A stretch of DNA of 54,972 nucleotides from Nanobdellota archaeon (GTDB lineage: Archaea > Nanobdellota > Nanobdellia > Woesearchaeales > GCA-2686295): the NCBI GenBank assembly GCA_018819065.1, contig JAHJQL010000078.1, positions 1 to 54,972 of the forward strand. Reading direction: 5' to 3'. A program made the position numbers and the translations under genes. Below the pieces are notes generated by a model. That model was not told the origin of the DNA. It was given only the letters and a program-made list of their open reading frames with translations, and did not search any database. This document shows, one piece after another, positions 26,145-35,055 of this stretch (position 1 is its first letter; every line of letters begins with the position of its first letter).

Positions 26145-26807
26145 CTATTCTAAGTCAAGAACAACCTTAAACACTCTCTTGATGAAATATTTAAGAGGAA
26201 CAGGACTTGTTTTTAGAATAACTTTTTTTTCCCTGATGGCTTTGAAGACTGACTTGACATTTTTTTTTGAGTCAATAAGCGAATAAGTCATGCCTACTTG
26301 ATAAAGGTTGTGTGCATCAGACATCCCAACAACTGCCAAGTCACACTCTCTTGCAACCTTAACAGCTTTTTTGTTAAAATTAATATTTGACGTGTAGAAA
26401 TGAGAATATTCTATAGCGTCAAAAACATCTATATTCTCAACCAATTTTTTTCCAAGACAATTTCCCGTTTTGAAGAAAGGATGAGGCGCAATTATTAAGA
26501 CATCTTTTTTTTTCTTCAAACTCCTTAAATCATTAAATGTATTGATGTTTTTTTCTTCGCCTTCTTTTAAGTTGTATATCAACACTTCTTTTCCTTCAAT
26601 ATACCTTTCAACACCAGGAATTAGAAGTATGCCTTTCTTCTTTGCATAATCAGATAATTCTTTGTTGAAAAAAATGTCTCTGTGAAAGGTCAAGGCCAAC
26701 ACTTCAAAACCTTTTCTTGAAGCGTGATCAATCAACTCTTTAGAAGAGTATGAAAGCTTGTGAAGCTGGTCTTCTCCAGCGTGCAAATGAATGTCTGCTT
26801 TAAGCAT
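26145..26807 (-). CDS. PHP domain metal-dependent phosphoesterase
   Basis: A 220-residue PHP-fold protein, predicted to hydrolyse phosphoester bonds with bound metals. Metal-binding motifs in order are the opening DIHLHAGED (5-13), a second site around VLALTFHRD (36-44), LIPGVERY near 62-69 with the usual glutamate, IIAPHPFF near 105-112 and GMSDAHN near 162-168. The C-terminal tail is basic. It is short for the family and has no polymerase or histidinol-phosphatase-specific region, so the substrate is open; trinucleotide or nucleotide phosphoesterases of this size exist. It starts 55 bp from a divergent AbrB-type regulator gene and is followed by the uncharacterised gene and nurA. Confidence 0.85.
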   Translation of the reverse strand: MLKADIHLHAGEDQLHKLSYSSKELIDHASRKGFEVLALTFHRDIFFNKELSDYAKKKGILLIPGVERYIEGKEVLIYNLKEGEEKNINTFNDLRSLKKKKDVLIIAPHPFFKTGNCLGKKLVENIDVFDAIEYSHFYTSNINFNKKAVKVARECDLAVVGMSDAHNLYQVGMTYSLIDSKKNVKSVFKAIREKKVILKTSPVPLKYFIKRVFKVVLDLE

Positions 26808-26861
26808 TTTTTTCTAGTTCTGGCTCAAGCTTTATATAATTTTCTTGATTCCTAAAGTATT

Positions 26862-27155
26862 ATGAGCTATGAATCATTAGAATCGCTTGAGTGCTTGTTA
26901 GCTATAAGCGACGATAAAGGAAGAGTTGTAATACCTTCAAATATAAGAAAACCTTTGGACATAGTTTCTGGTTCTTTTGTTGAACTAACATATTTGAAAG
27001 TTGAAAATAGGAATGAGCAAGCACAGTTGCTTCCACTAAAAGAAAGCAATCACTTAGATACTCAAGGAAGATTTCAAACTAGCAGTAATACAAGAAAATA
27101 TTTGGGCTTGAAAAAAGGAGCTTATTTTGTGGCAGTTGTTAAGAAATATGTCTGA
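26862..27155 (+). CDS. SpoVT/AbrB-like DNA-binding protein with two repeats
   Basis: A 97-residue protein of two similar halves, each a swapped-hairpin AbrB-type motif: CLLAISDDKGRVVIPSNIRKPLDI (in two parts, 12-35) and HLDTQGRFQTSSNTRKYLGLKKG (about 62-84). Bacterial and archaeal AbrB-like proteins bind DNA as dimers; fusing two motifs makes a single-chain pseudo-dimer possible. Its gene is divergent from the PHP-domain gene and has a TATA box (TTTATATAA near 26833-26841) about 25 nt upstream, so it is probably leaderless. It might regulate the divergent PHP-nurA string, as judged from position only. It ends 6 bp before the stop of topoisomerase VI subunit A. Confidence 0.75.
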   Translation: MSYESLESLECLLAISDDKGRVVIPSNIRKPLDIVSGSFVELTYLKVENRNEQAQLLPLKESNHLDTQGRFQTSSNTRKYLGLKKGAYFVAVVKKYV

Positions 27156-27160
27156 TTTAG

Positions 27161-28243
27161 TTAAGGAAGCCAGGTATCTCGTTTTTTCATCTTTTCAGGC
27201 AGGTAGTTGTCAATGACAAAGTTTAAACCCCACTTTGCAAGTGCTTGCTGCTCTGCCCTTGCCTTCATCTCTATCTGTTGCTTTATAGCTTTTTGCCACT
27301 GTTTATGATGGTGAACAAAAGGGTCATTCTTGAGGGCATCCTTTCCTCTCTTGATATCAACTTCTTTCATAGGATGAGTTGGTAGCTTGTATTCAATGAT
27401 GTCCTGAGGGGTTATTCCTATGAATTTTGCCTTTGGAACGCAGAAATACTCGTTTATATGAGCAGCGTTTCCAGAACCAACCTTCAAAGTTCTGTAGATG
27501 TTAAAGTAACCATAAAAGTCTCCATCTGTAAAGACTAGAACTGGTATGTTCATTTCATCACTTAACTTTCTGATAAACCGTCTGCAAGCCCTTGTAGGAA
27601 CCCCTCCCATGCTTACAAGTATGCAGTTCGCGTTCTTCCAGTAATTATGTTTTACAAGTCTTTGGAACATACCTGCAGTTTCAATTGCGAGGATGAACTT
27701 TGCTTCAGTTTCAAATTTGAGTTCTTCAACACTTGAAGGAATAGAATACGCACCGCTGCCAAACTTTGTGCAGTCAATCCTAATCTCTTTGCCTGTATCA
27801 GGGTTCTTGTCAATTATTATGAGTTTTCCAGCAATGTCGCCTCCTTTCTCCTCAGGGATGAAGCCTAGTTTTTCTCTGTTAACACTCAGCATTGCTTCAA
27901 TGTCATCCATGACTGTATCTGATTCTGGTTGTTCCTTAAAACGAGCATCACCCCAGTTCTTGCTGACGTAATATGCTTCTCTCTTAGTGGCAATGTCGTT
28001 TTTTTCCACAATCTCTTTTGAAAGTGCCATCATCTTTAAGGTCTGTGCAAAAGTCTTAACACTAGAAGCTGTCAGCGTCCTTGACTTCTTGCTGCCCTTA
28101 AGCTCAAAGAAGCCATCTTCCACATTGTATTTTACGTTGCTTAAAGCCCTGATAGGTGATTCTAGGACTGGTCTCTTCTTTTTCTTTATATTATCATAAA
28201 TTTTTTGTGCTTCAGCAGTTATCTTTTCAATTACTTCACTCAT
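27161..28243 (-). CDS. top6A: DNA topoisomerase VI subunit A
   Basis: Catalytic subunit of the type IIB topoisomerase of archaea, which relaxes and decatenates DNA by ATP-driven double-strand passage; it is homologous to Spo11. In 360 residues the winged-helix (CAP) domain carries the catalytic tyrosine in KREAYYVSKNWG (Tyr92, with Tyr91 adjacent). The Toprim domain follows: the metal-binding glutamate in LAIETAGMFQRLV near 200-212 and the aspartate pair in FTDGDFYGY near 248-256. The C-terminus has KQWQKAIKQQIEMKARAEQQAL and LPEKMKKRDTWLP, as in the family. The start overlaps the stop of the subunit B gene by 8 nt, so B then A are translationally coupled. Confidence 0.97.
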   Translation of the reverse strand: MSEVIEKITAEAQKIYDNIKKKKRPVLESPIRALSNVKYNVEDGFFELKGSKKSRTLTASSVKTFAQTLKMMALSKEIVEKNDIATKREAYYVSKNWGDARFKEQPESDTVMDDIEAMLSVNREKLGFIPEEKGGDIAGKLIIIDKNPDTGKEIRIDCTKFGSGAYSIPSSVEELKFETEAKFILAIETAGMFQRLVKHNYWKNANCILVSMGGVPTRACRRFIRKLSDEMNIPVLVFTDGDFYGYFNIYRTLKVGSGNAAHINEYFCVPKAKFIGITPQDIIEYKLPTHPMKEVDIKRGKDALKNDPFVHHHKQWQKAIKQQIEMKARAEQQALAKWGLNFVIDNYLPEKMKKRDTWLP

Positions 28244-29993
28244 CTTTTACCTCTTTATACTCATCATCATTTGGCTCTTCTTCCTCTCGTCCAATTTTTG
28301 CAAACTCTTCATCATACTCTTCATTTTTGGACTCGTCAAAATCCATATTATCAATTTGACCTCTGTGTTTTTCAAGCATCTCTTCAAGTAGTTCAACAAC
28401 GTTTTTTTCTTCAACATCTGAATATTTGATTAGCTCTTTTAAGGCTTCTGCAATTGAAGGGATGTATTTTTCGATGTAACTTCTCTTTTTTAGTTCTTCA
28501 TGAACATTCCTCTTCTTTGCAACGTATTTGTAAAGATTCCTTCCAAGTTCTTGAAGTGCTAGTTTTATCTCTTTTATAATTTCAGGGTAATGGGCTATTG
28601 CTTCTTTTGCTTCACTTGTAAATGGAACCCAGACTGATGCAATGTGAATAAGTATCATACATGGACCTTGAGGGATGTTGTTTCCTGACTGCGACAAACC
28701 ATACGAGCGCCAAGAAGTCTTTGATATTGATTCAGTCATTGCACAGGAGCCTTGCTGATAAAGCAGGGGAACTTTGTTTGCAAACCTAAGAATATTAACT
28801 CCCCCGTCAGCTTTTAGAGTGCCTCCATAAGCAAGGGCTGCTTCAATTATGAAAGGGTTGCCACGATAAACTTCAGGAGGTCTTGATACACTGGTATAAA
28901 ACTCTGCGTTGACTTCTTTTTTTAGTCCTTTTTCAAGAAGCTCTGCACCAATAGGGCTTATGCAATCGCTTGGAGGACTCATAATTTTTGTGTTTCTAAT
29001 GGCTTCTATTATCTTTTCAGCCATCTCTCTTGAAACCTTGTTAGGTTTTGTGTTTGGAGGAATATATGCTTTTTCAAGGATTTCATCCGCTGTTTTTCCA
29101 CCAACCCTTGAAAACTCTGTTGTCAAAAATTTTTTTATCGTGACAGTCTGAGTCCAGTTAAGCATCTTAATTAATATTCCAAGTTCAACGCCGTAAGGGT
29201 GTGGTTTGATTTCAGCCGGCTGAAAAGGTAGTTTGTCTGTAGCTCTTGGAAATATTATCTGTTCACCTTTTGGATTAACATAAATTATAGTTACGTGAGG
29301 ATTAATTATCGCTGTCTGCTTTAGATACTCATCAACTGATTGAGGTCCTTTTTGATATGTTCCTTCAAGGTCAAGCTCTATTCTCGTGCCATGATCCTTG
29401 CTCCAGTCTTTCTCCTCATCTTGTATTATTTCAGGTTTGTTCTTCTGAGTATCTATTTTTAACTCGTAGTAATGTGCTTTGACTGTTGGGTCTATCTTGC
29501 TAATAATTTTTGCAGCCCTACCAGTAGTGAGTTGGCTGTACATGACGCTTGCAGATATTCCTATTCCTTGCTGTCCGCGATTCTGCTTTAAGCTGTGAAA
29601 CTTTGAACCATACAATAGCTTTGCAAAAATCTTAGGTATTTGGGTTTTTACAATTCCAGGACCATTATCCTCAACTGACACTCTGTAACGGTCATTACCC
29701 ATATCAGTTATGACTATCTCAAGTTCAGGCAAAATACTTGACTCATCACAAGCGTCAAGAGAATTATCAACAGCTTCCTTAATAGTCGTCAATAACGCCT
29801 TTCTTTTATTGTCAAAACCCAGAAGGTGCCTGTTCTTTTCAAAGAATTCAGCTATTGATATCTCACGCTGCTTCTTTGCAAGTTCATTGGCTTTAATCTC
29901 TTTTTTCTTTGGCTGGGAATCATTATTTTCTTCTTTCTCATTATTATCTTCAGAGTTTCTAAAAGAATCAAGTCCAATCGTAGTCTCCACCAT
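28236..29993 (-). CDS. top6B: DNA topoisomerase VI subunit B
   Basis: ATPase subunit of topoisomerase VI. The 585-residue product has the GHKL ATP-binding fold with EAVDNSLDACDESS near 70-83, VEDNGPGI near 111-118 and RGQQGIGISA near 139-148. A helix-two-turn-helix region follows, then a transducer domain with the switch lysine region. The first ~35 residues are acidic and lysine-rich and the last ~40 (EESKNEEYDEEFAKIGREEE) strongly acidic; both are probably disordered tails. The C-terminal Ig-like fold found in some archaea is not evident, which is common in shorter forms. It lies immediately upstream of, and overlaps, the subunit A gene. Its promoter region is shared with the divergent 159-residue membrane protein gene. 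Confidence 0.97.
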   Translation of the reverse strand: MVETTIGLDSFRNSEDNNEKEENNDSQPKKKEIKANELAKKQREISIAEFFEKNRHLLGFDNKRKALLTTIKEAVDNSLDACDESSILPELEIVITDMGNDRYRVSVEDNGPGIVKTQIPKIFAKLLYGSKFHSLKQNRGQQGIGISASVMYSQLTTGRAAKIISKIDPTVKAHYYELKIDTQKNKPEIIQDEEKDWSKDHGTRIELDLEGTYQKGPQSVDEYLKQTAIINPHVTIIYVNPKGEQIIFPRATDKLPFQPAEIKPHPYGVELGILIKMLNWTQTVTIKKFLTTEFSRVGGKTADEILEKAYIPPNTKPNKVSREMAEKIIEAIRNTKIMSPPSDCISPIGAELLEKGLKKEVNAEFYTSVSRPPEVYRGNPFIIEAALAYGGTLKADGGVNILRFANKVPLLYQQGSCAMTESISKTSWRSYGLSQSGNNIPQGPCMILIHIASVWVPFTSEAKEAIAHYPEIIKEIKLALQELGRNLYKYVAKKRNVHEELKKRSYIEKYIPSIAEALKELIKYSDVEEKNVVELLEEMLEKHRGQIDNMDFDESKNEEYDEEFAKIGREEEEPNDDEYKEVKDE

Positions 29994-30084
29994 GTTCTTA
30001 ATGTTTTTTTGTTATATTTAATAAAACTTTCTACTATTAAACAATTAGAAATATTTAAATAATATCTCATTTACAATTATTAAC

Positions 30085-30564
30085 ATGGCCAAAGACTTGA
30101 CTTCTTTCATAAAAGAACAAATGTCTCAAGGAAGAGATGCAAGAACTATAAGAGAATATCTGATTGGCCGAAATGTTGATAAGAAATCAATTGATAAAGC
30201 TTTTGATAAATCATTTGGAGGAAGCTCACACCCAGCCAAAAAATCTTCCGCTGAAAAGTTCGTCATCGCAGGAATGATAGTTTTATTTCTAATACTTGTA
30301 ATGGTGGGGTTTAACATATATTACAAAATTGATCCACTCAAAATGACGCCAAAAGAACCTATAAGAACTTTTGAGCCATCAACTACAAATGATCTTAAAA
30401 CCCCGTCGGTTGTTAACTGTGAGTTTGAAGACTCTGAACAAAAGTATGACTGCTACGTCTCAAAATTTGAGAATAACGAAGTCAAATGTTATGAAATAAA
30501 GGATTATAATGAGAAAGATTTTTGTTATAGAGTGCAGGACTTCTATGCATTAAGCAACGTCTAG
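30085..30564 (+). CDS. Uncharacterised single-pass membrane protein
   Basis: A 159-residue protein that I do not recognise. The N-terminal ~50 residues are a basic helical motif (FIKEQMSQGRDARTIREYL, then KKSIDKAFDKSF) like the helix pair that begins many small DPANN membrane proteins. One membrane helix follows (about 58-82; FVIAGMIVLFLILVMVGFNIYY), then an outside domain of about 75 residues with four cysteines (NCEFEDSEQKYDCYV, VKCYEIKDYNEKDFCYR) that could form two disulfides. It is divergent from Topo VI B; a TATA-like ATTTAAATA about 27 nt before the ATG suggests a leaderless transcript. Its stop overlaps by 4 nt the stop of the KH-domain gene. Confidence 0.7.
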   Translation: MAKDLTSFIKEQMSQGRDARTIREYLIGRNVDKKSIDKAFDKSFGGSSHPAKKSSAEKFVIAGMIVLFLILVMVGFNIYYKIDPLKMTPKEPIRTFEPSTTNDLKTPSVVNCEFEDSEQKYDCYVSKFENNEVKCYEIKDYNEKDFCYRVQDFYALSNV

Positions 30565-31103
30565 ATATTAAGCATTTTATGCTCTTTAAACTTTCTTCTA
30601 AACTTTTCAAGCTTTCTATAAACAGCTGCATGAGTCGCGCCTTCAAGAAGCATGTCAACAGCATTTCTAGCCATGACGACGTTCTCCGGCAGACCTATTA
30701 TAGATACAGTCTTTCCGTAAACTGAAATGTTAGTTTCTGTAAGCATCTCAATAATCTCACGCGATTTTCCTTTCTTTCCAATAATTCTTCCGCGAACCCT
30801 GTCAAGCTGTTTTTTCTTATCAGAGAAATCTTGAAGCGATATTACTTCCATCGTGTAATCTTGCTTTAACAGTTGCTTTGCAACCTCAGGGCTAAAACCT
30901 CTGCCAATTGCAAGAATCAACTCCCTGACAAAATATAATTTAACAGGGTCCTTGCCTTCAATAGTTACAATTCCTTCCTTAGAATCAACATCTATGGCTG
31001 TTTTAGAATTCTCCTCTAAATCCTTCTTTGTCGTGCCATTTTTGCCTATAACAACAGCAATCCTGGCCTTTGGGATTTTTAACTCGTGCATGTACGCGTC
31101 CAT
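30561..31103 (-). CDS. KH-domain RNA-binding protein, Dim2/Pno1-like
   Basis: Archaeal homologue of the eukaryotic pre-40S factor Dim2/Pno1, expected to bind the 3' end of 16S rRNA during small-subunit maturation. The 180 residues contain two KH modules. The first (about 5-75) has the degenerate G-loop VIGKNGTTKKDLEE and the second (about 95-170) has GRIIGKKGKSREIIEMLTE. FVRELILAIGRGFSPEVA lies between, as in the family. The C-terminus AVDMLLEGATHAAVYRKLEKFRR is diagnostic. The gene for its known partner type, a RIO kinase, is immediately upstream on the same strand (33 bp), so the two form a ribosome-assembly operon. Confidence 0.92.
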   Translation of the reverse strand: MDAYMHELKIPKARIAVVIGKNGTTKKDLEENSKTAIDVDSKEGIVTIEGKDPVKLYFVRELILAIGRGFSPEVAKQLLKQDYTMEVISLQDFSDKKKQLDRVRGRIIGKKGKSREIIEMLTETNISVYGKTVSIIGLPENVVMARNAVDMLLEGATHAAVYRKLEKFRRKFKEHKMLNI

Positions 31104-31136
31104 GTTTTTTTAGAAATAAATGTTCCTATAAAAATG

Positions 31137-31826
31137 TTATTGAACAGACTTTATGACTTCTTCAATCTCTTTTTCTGAAATCATCTTCTTAAAAAACCTT
31201 CTGATATTATTAAGGTCACGGTCATATAGACTATACGCGTTTGGACTGATGAGAAGGGTTCCCTGTGAGAAATCTATGAATATTGGTTCTTCATCATGGT
31301 TTAAGATGTTAAATTCTGAAAGGTCGCCGTGAACAAGCCCCCTTTCTTTGAGTTTTTGTATGTTGACAACTATTTTTTTTAAGAATTCCTTTGGTTTTTT
31401 GGGCCTCTTATCCTTAAGCATTGGCGCTGGATCTCCAATCATCTCCATGACTAATATGTTGCTTTTAAAAGTTATTGGTGTTGGAACCCTTATTGCTTCT
31501 CTTGCTATCATCAAATTCTTAAACTCTCGCTGAGTCCATGAGAATACTATACTTCTTTTCTGCTTCTTCGTTCGAAGGTATCTTGGATCAGCAGCTATGT
31601 ATTCATACATCTTGTTAAAATTACAGTTCTCAAGGCGATATATCTTTACAATTACTTGAGTTTCATCTTTTGTTCTGGCGGAGAAGATATTTGCTTCTTT
31701 ACCTATGAATATTGGTGTTTTTAACTCTTCAAAATGGCCTTCGCTTGTCAGCTTGAACAAGTTTTTTCGGGAGAACTCTGAAAAAACGTTTTTGTAGACT
31801 TTCCACTTCTCTTTTGACTTGCCCAT
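31137..31826 (-). CDS. rio1: RIO1-type serine kinase/ATPase
   Basis: Atypical kinase needed for late maturation of the small ribosomal subunit. The 229-residue protein has the RIO fold with a flexible P-loop (GKEANIFSARTKD, 42-54), the ATP-binding lysine in VIVKIYR near 58-64, SWTQREFKNLMIA near 100-112, the catalytic loop HGDLSEFNIL and the metal motif IDFSQGTLL. This order and spacing are typical of Rio1 rather than Rio2, which has an N-terminal winged helix that is missing here. Downstream on the same strand is the Dim2-like KH gene. The DnaG gene ends 49 bp upstream on the same strand and might be in the same transcript. Confidence 0.95.
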   Translation of the reverse strand: MGKSKEKWKVYKNVFSEFSRKNLFKLTSEGHFEELKTPIFIGKEANIFSARTKDETQVIVKIYRLENCNFNKMYEYIAADPRYLRTKKQKRSIVFSWTQREFKNLMIAREAIRVPTPITFKSNILVMEMIGDPAPMLKDKRPKKPKEFLKKIVVNIQKLKERGLVHGDLSEFNILNHDEEPIFIDFSQGTLLISPNAYSLYDRDLNNIRRFFKKMISEKEIEEVIKSVQ

Positions 31827-31874
31827 AATAAAATAAGAAAAATTAATTGGAATATAAAAATCTGCTCAAAAGTT

Positions 31875-33131
31875 TTACAAGTCGTCTCCTGTGATTATTG
31901 TAACTCTTGAAGACTTTGCTTTTGACTCCATAGCCACTAAGAACCTAACATTCGTCCTTTCAGCTGTCATGACGAGGTCTTTGTCTATTACTCCGTCTAA
32001 TACAACTGCGTATATGCCAGTCCTTAAACTCTTGACAGTGCTTTGAAGTTCAGACACAGGAACTTTTCCAAGGATGTTGATGTTTTCATCTAGTATGTAT
32101 GCTCCTCTTGTGCCTATTAAATCCTCAAGCATATCACTAAACTTTTTCTTTTCATTATCACTGAGCTTCTTCTTGGAGTATGATAAGTCTTTTTTATCAT
32201 CAATTTTTTCATCTCTTTTATAATTGTTGCTGATGGGCTTTGTGTCTTTGCTTTTGTTAGAATAGTCATACTTGTCATTGCTCTTTAAGTCAGATGTGGC
32301 TCCTGCATCTAGCTTTGCTTGTTCAGATGCAATCTTTCCTCTCAAAGCCTTGTGTATCTCTTTTTGCGTGAGCTCCTCAACTTCCTTGCCATCAGGGGCT
32401 CTGCAGATGAAATCTATGTCTGCAACGCTTAACAATTCCTTTATTATGAGGTTTCCACCCCTGTCGCCATCGACAAATGCAGTTGTTACTTTTCTCTTTG
32501 TCAACTCGTGGATTGTTAAAGGCACGCTTGTTCCGTTTATTGCAATCGCGTTTTTAAAGCCGTGCTTTAAAAGATTCAAGACATCAGCTCTTCCTTCGAC
32601 GATTATTATATCATCGCTTTCTTCAATTGCCGGTCCTGCCGGAAGCCTTTCTTTTCCATACTCTTGTATCTCCATAACCCTTACAGAGTAAGATACTTCA
32701 TCAGCTAGTTCCTGGCTGTCAGGCAGCACTCCGTCCATTAAGTTTTTCAACAACTCTTTTGCTCTCTCTATCACTTGCCGTCTCTTAGAAATTCTTATAT
32801 CCTCGATTCTATCAACAATTGTCTTTGCGTTGCATGGACCAATTCTTTGAATTATCTCAAGAGCTGCAGCGACAATTGATGTCTCTGCCTTGTCGAGTGA
32901 TGAAGGTATTATGATTTCTCCTGAAGTCTTCCCACTCTTCGTCTCAACATTTACTTCTATTCTTCCAATTCTTCCAGATCTTTGAAGTTCTCTAAGCTCT
33001 AAGTCAGCTCCAAGGAGACCTTCTGTTTGTCCAAAAATTGCGCCTATCACGTCAGGCTTGTCAACAACTCCTTCAATCTGAATTTTTGCATGAATAATAT
33101 ATTTTGCTGCTACTTGTGCTATCTTTGCCAT
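31875..33131 (-). CDS. dnaG: Archaeal DnaG-type Toprim protein
   Basis: Homologue of bacterial primase that in archaea is associated mainly with the RNA exosome. The 418 residues contain an N-terminal RNA-binding region (about 1-130), then the Toprim domain with [20 protein letters not shown] (about 180-200, acidic Glu), the SVPLTIHEL block and [10 protein letters not shown] (about 225-234, DxD-like). A lysine/aspartate-rich linker (about 275-325) leads to a C-terminal alpha/beta region ([13 protein letters not shown]). A strong SD (GGAGGGGATT) precedes the ATG. The archaeal zinc-finger domain of bacterial DnaG is absent, as is normal for this type. It is first in a possible dnaG-rio1-dim2 string. 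Confidence 0.94.
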   Translation of the reverse strand: MAKIAQVAAKYIIHAKIQIEGVVDKPDVIGAIFGQTEGLLGADLELRELQRSGRIGRIEVNVETKSGKTSGEIIIPSSLDKAETSIVAAALEIIQRIGPCNAKTIVDRIEDIRISKRRQVIERAKELLKNLMDGVLPDSQELADEVSYSVRVMEIQEYGKERLPAGPAIEESDDIIIVEGRADVLNLLKHGFKNAIAINGTSVPLTIHELTKRKVTTAFVDGDRGGNLIIKELLSVADIDFICRAPDGKEVEELTQKEIHKALRGKIASEQAKLDAGATSDLKSNDKYDYSNKSKDTKPISNNYKRDEKIDDKKDLSYSKKKLSDNEKKKFSDMLEDLIGTRGAYILDENINILGKVPVSELQSTVKSLRTGIYAVVLDGVIDKDLVMTAERTNVRFLVAMESKAKSSRVTIITGDDL

Positions 33132-33304
33132 TTTTTTAATCCCCTCCTTTTAAATCAAGAAATCACGTAGAAATACTAAAAAACATTTCTTTGAAAATTA
33201 GTGAATGGTTAAATAGTACTTCGAAGAACAAACTTTTTTTTTTAATAAATTGTTTTTTGAGTGAATAAATGAGCTTGTTCTTTGTGATTTTAGTGATTAA
33301 TGAT

Positions 33305-33520
33305 TATAATTTTTGTTGCCCGAATCACTAACGCCTAAGTTCATAGCTTGACACAACAGAAAACTTTTTTGTTTCTGTGTCCCAAAAACGTAGCGAAACG
33401 TTTTTATGGGTTCGTCGTGCTCGATTAGGTACTCTCTGTGTCGGGCTGATCTGTGTGAGGGTGTCTTTGTCTCATTACTGAACTTTTTTGTTCTGCTCAA
33501 AAAAGGACCCTTTCACACTT
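33305..33520 (-). ncRNA. Candidate structured ncRNA, possibly a minimal RNase P RNA
   Basis: The 428 bp gap between dnaG and the parvulin gene holds a structured stretch on the minus strand. A TATA box (33542-33550) lies about 27 nt before its first bases. Folding features in order: an outer GUGUG...GGGU pairing with ACCCUCACAC, a CUUUUUUG/CAAAAAAG hairpin, a CCC-(A/U)-AAAAACG/CGUUUUUGGG hairpin, and a GACAC/GUGUC hairpin. Segments resemble RNase P conserved regions: GUGAAAGGGUCC (CR-I-like), GAGCACGACGAAC (CR-IV-like) and AGCUAUGAA with GAUUCGGGC (CR-V-like). All are imperfect, so identity is a guess. No SRP-type GGAAG motif is present. A 67-residue open frame here (minus strand) looks spurious. 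Confidence 0.45.
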
Positions 33521-33541
33521 AATTCTTGGAAATATCAATCG

Positions 33542-33550
33542 ATTTATAAA
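33542..33550 (-). promoter_or_regulatory. TATA box of the candidate ncRNA
   Basis: Reads TTTATAAAT on the minus strand, just past the parvulin stop codon. Its centre is 26-27 nt from position 33520, where the foldable segment starts, so promoter and structure agree. Confidence 0.5.
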
Positions 33551-33559
33551 CATTGTTGT

Positions 33560-34906
33560 TTACAGGTTGCAACCGCTAAGCTTTGAGAGACTCTGAAAAG
33601 TCTGTTCTCCAGGGTAGTACTTTCCATTAATCTCCCAAGTTGGATAGCCTTTTATTCCTGCACTTATACAAGCAGGTGATTGCTGGTTAGGGTTGCCTTC
33701 AACTGTGCATTCAATATAATTTATCTTTTTAAATGCGTCTCCAAAAGCTTCCTTTTGGGCGTTGCAGTGACTGCACCAATACGCTCCATACATCTTAACG
33801 CCTTTTTTTGATAAGCAATCAGCGAATGAATCTAGTGTTTGTGTTGTTGTTTTTGGCGTTTCATCAATGGTTGGCGATGTTATGACAACTTCTTTTACTT
33901 CATCATCATCATTACAAATAGTTGCATCTGGTGTTTCAAGGCAGTTTATTATCTGCGCATTTTTTCTTAGTTCACTAATATAATTGTTGAATGCAGCTTT
34001 TTGTTTTTCAACTAAAACTACTTCTCTTATCTCTTCACTCACATCTGAAAGTTTAACGGTACTTGCAGGAGTTTTCTCAACAGTCCATATCAAGTGGTAT
34101 CCAAACTGGGTCTTTGCAATGCTTGCCTCTCCAACTTTATTATTAAAAGCGGCGTCTTTAAACTCTTGGACAAAGTTTTCATTCATTGAAAACGCGGGGT
34201 ATTCTCCGCAAGAACTGATGCTTCCAGGATCTTCAGATTGGCTGGTTACTAGTTCGCAAAACTTAGAGTTGTTGACTTCAAAAGTTGTTTGTATTTCTTT
34301 TATCTTTTTAAGCGCTTCTGCGTCAGTTTTGTTGTTGAATGATACAAGTATGTGTTTAGCTCTAACCATCTCTGGAGTGACAAAAAAACTTGGGTTGTTA
34401 TCGTAAAACTCTTCAACCTCTTGGTCGCTGACGATTATCTTTGAGAAAAGCGACTGGTTTAAGAATACAAGTATCCTCATCTGGCTTTTGAATTCATCAA
34501 AGCTTATACTTTGGTTTTCCAAAGTTGATTTTAACTCATCTAATGTGAGATTATTGTTTTTTAATATGTTATCGATATAAGGCTGAACATCTATGTCCTC
34601 TTTAGAAGTCACTTCCTCTAAAAGTTTTCTATCAATAAGCTGATTTAAAGCGAATTTATCATCTGTTGTTTGTTTAAATTGAGGGGGCATTTTATCAATC
34701 TCTTCTTGTAACTCATTTAGTGTTATTAATTTTTCATTCACAGAAGCAATAACTTTGTCGCTACTTGCCCTAACACCATTATCTCCTATTGGTTTTACAA
34801 CGAAATACACTGCAACACCAATTATTGCTACAACTAGTGCTGTAATTAAATACATTTGATAATTGCTCTTTTTCTTAGAACTTTTTTTTGTTTTCTTTTT
34901 TGCCAA
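33560..34906 (-). CDS. Membrane-anchored parvulin (PpiC/SurA-like) fused to thioredoxin-like domain
   Basis: A 448-residue extracytoplasmic folding factor. The N-terminus is a basic cluster (KKKTKKSSKKKSN) and one membrane helix (about 18-38). Next come a SurA-N-like helical region (about 50-165; VIASVNEKLITLNELQEEID) and a parvulin prolyl isomerase domain (about 175-280; RAKHILVSF, SEDPGSISSCGEYPAF, KTQFGYHLIW). After a Thr-rich linker, the last ~95 residues form a thioredoxin-like domain with CxxC at WCSHCNAQKEAFG and the cis-proline in GYPTWEINGKYY. It should both isomerise prolines and exchange disulfides in exported proteins. The thioredoxin part resembles that attached to VKOR-type proteins. 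It is a single gene between the ncRNA and the HerA-type gene. Confidence 0.88.
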   Translation of the reverse strand: MAKKKTKKSSKKKSNYQMYLITALVVAIIGVAVYFVVKPIGDNGVRASSDKVIASVNEKLITLNELQEEIDKMPPQFKQTTDDKFALNQLIDRKLLEEVTSKEDIDVQPYIDNILKNNNLTLDELKSTLENQSISFDEFKSQMRILVFLNQSLFSKIIVSDQEVEEFYDNNPSFFVTPEMVRAKHILVSFNNKTDAEALKKIKEIQTTFEVNNSKFCELVTSQSEDPGSISSCGEYPAFSMNENFVQEFKDAAFNNKVGEASIAKTQFGYHLIWTVEKTPASTVKLSDVSEEIREVVLVEKQKAAFNNYISELRKNAQIINCLETPDATICNDDDEVKEVVITSPTIDETPKTTTQTLDSFADCLSKKGVKMYGAYWCSHCNAQKEAFGDAFKKINYIECTVEGNPNQQSPACISAGIKGYPTWEINGKYYPGEQTFQSLSKLSGCNL

Positions 34907-35023
34907 TCAAACCACCTTATTTTTATTTTTAACTGTTTATTAGTGATGATGGAAATTATATAAATGTTATAAATGTTTTGATTACTTAGTGAATATTTTC
35001 TTGTGAAGATATTTTACAATAAA

Positions 35024-35033
35024 TATTTATATG
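35024..35033 (+). promoter_or_regulatory. TATA box of the HerA-type gene (leaderless)
   Basis: TATTTATATG centred about 28 nt before the ATG at 35056, with no SD in the interval. Confidence 0.5.
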
Positions 35034-35055
35034 AGTTTCTCACTAAGAAATTAAT

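Noticed and set aside
33297-33500. 67-residue ORF on the minus strand in the ncRNA region
   Set aside because: No SD or TATA for its start, low-complexity composition without family resemblance, and it coincides with the hairpins of the ncRNA candidate.
33305-33520. SRP RNA
   Set aside because: No helix 8 motif of the GGAAG/AGCAG type is seen.
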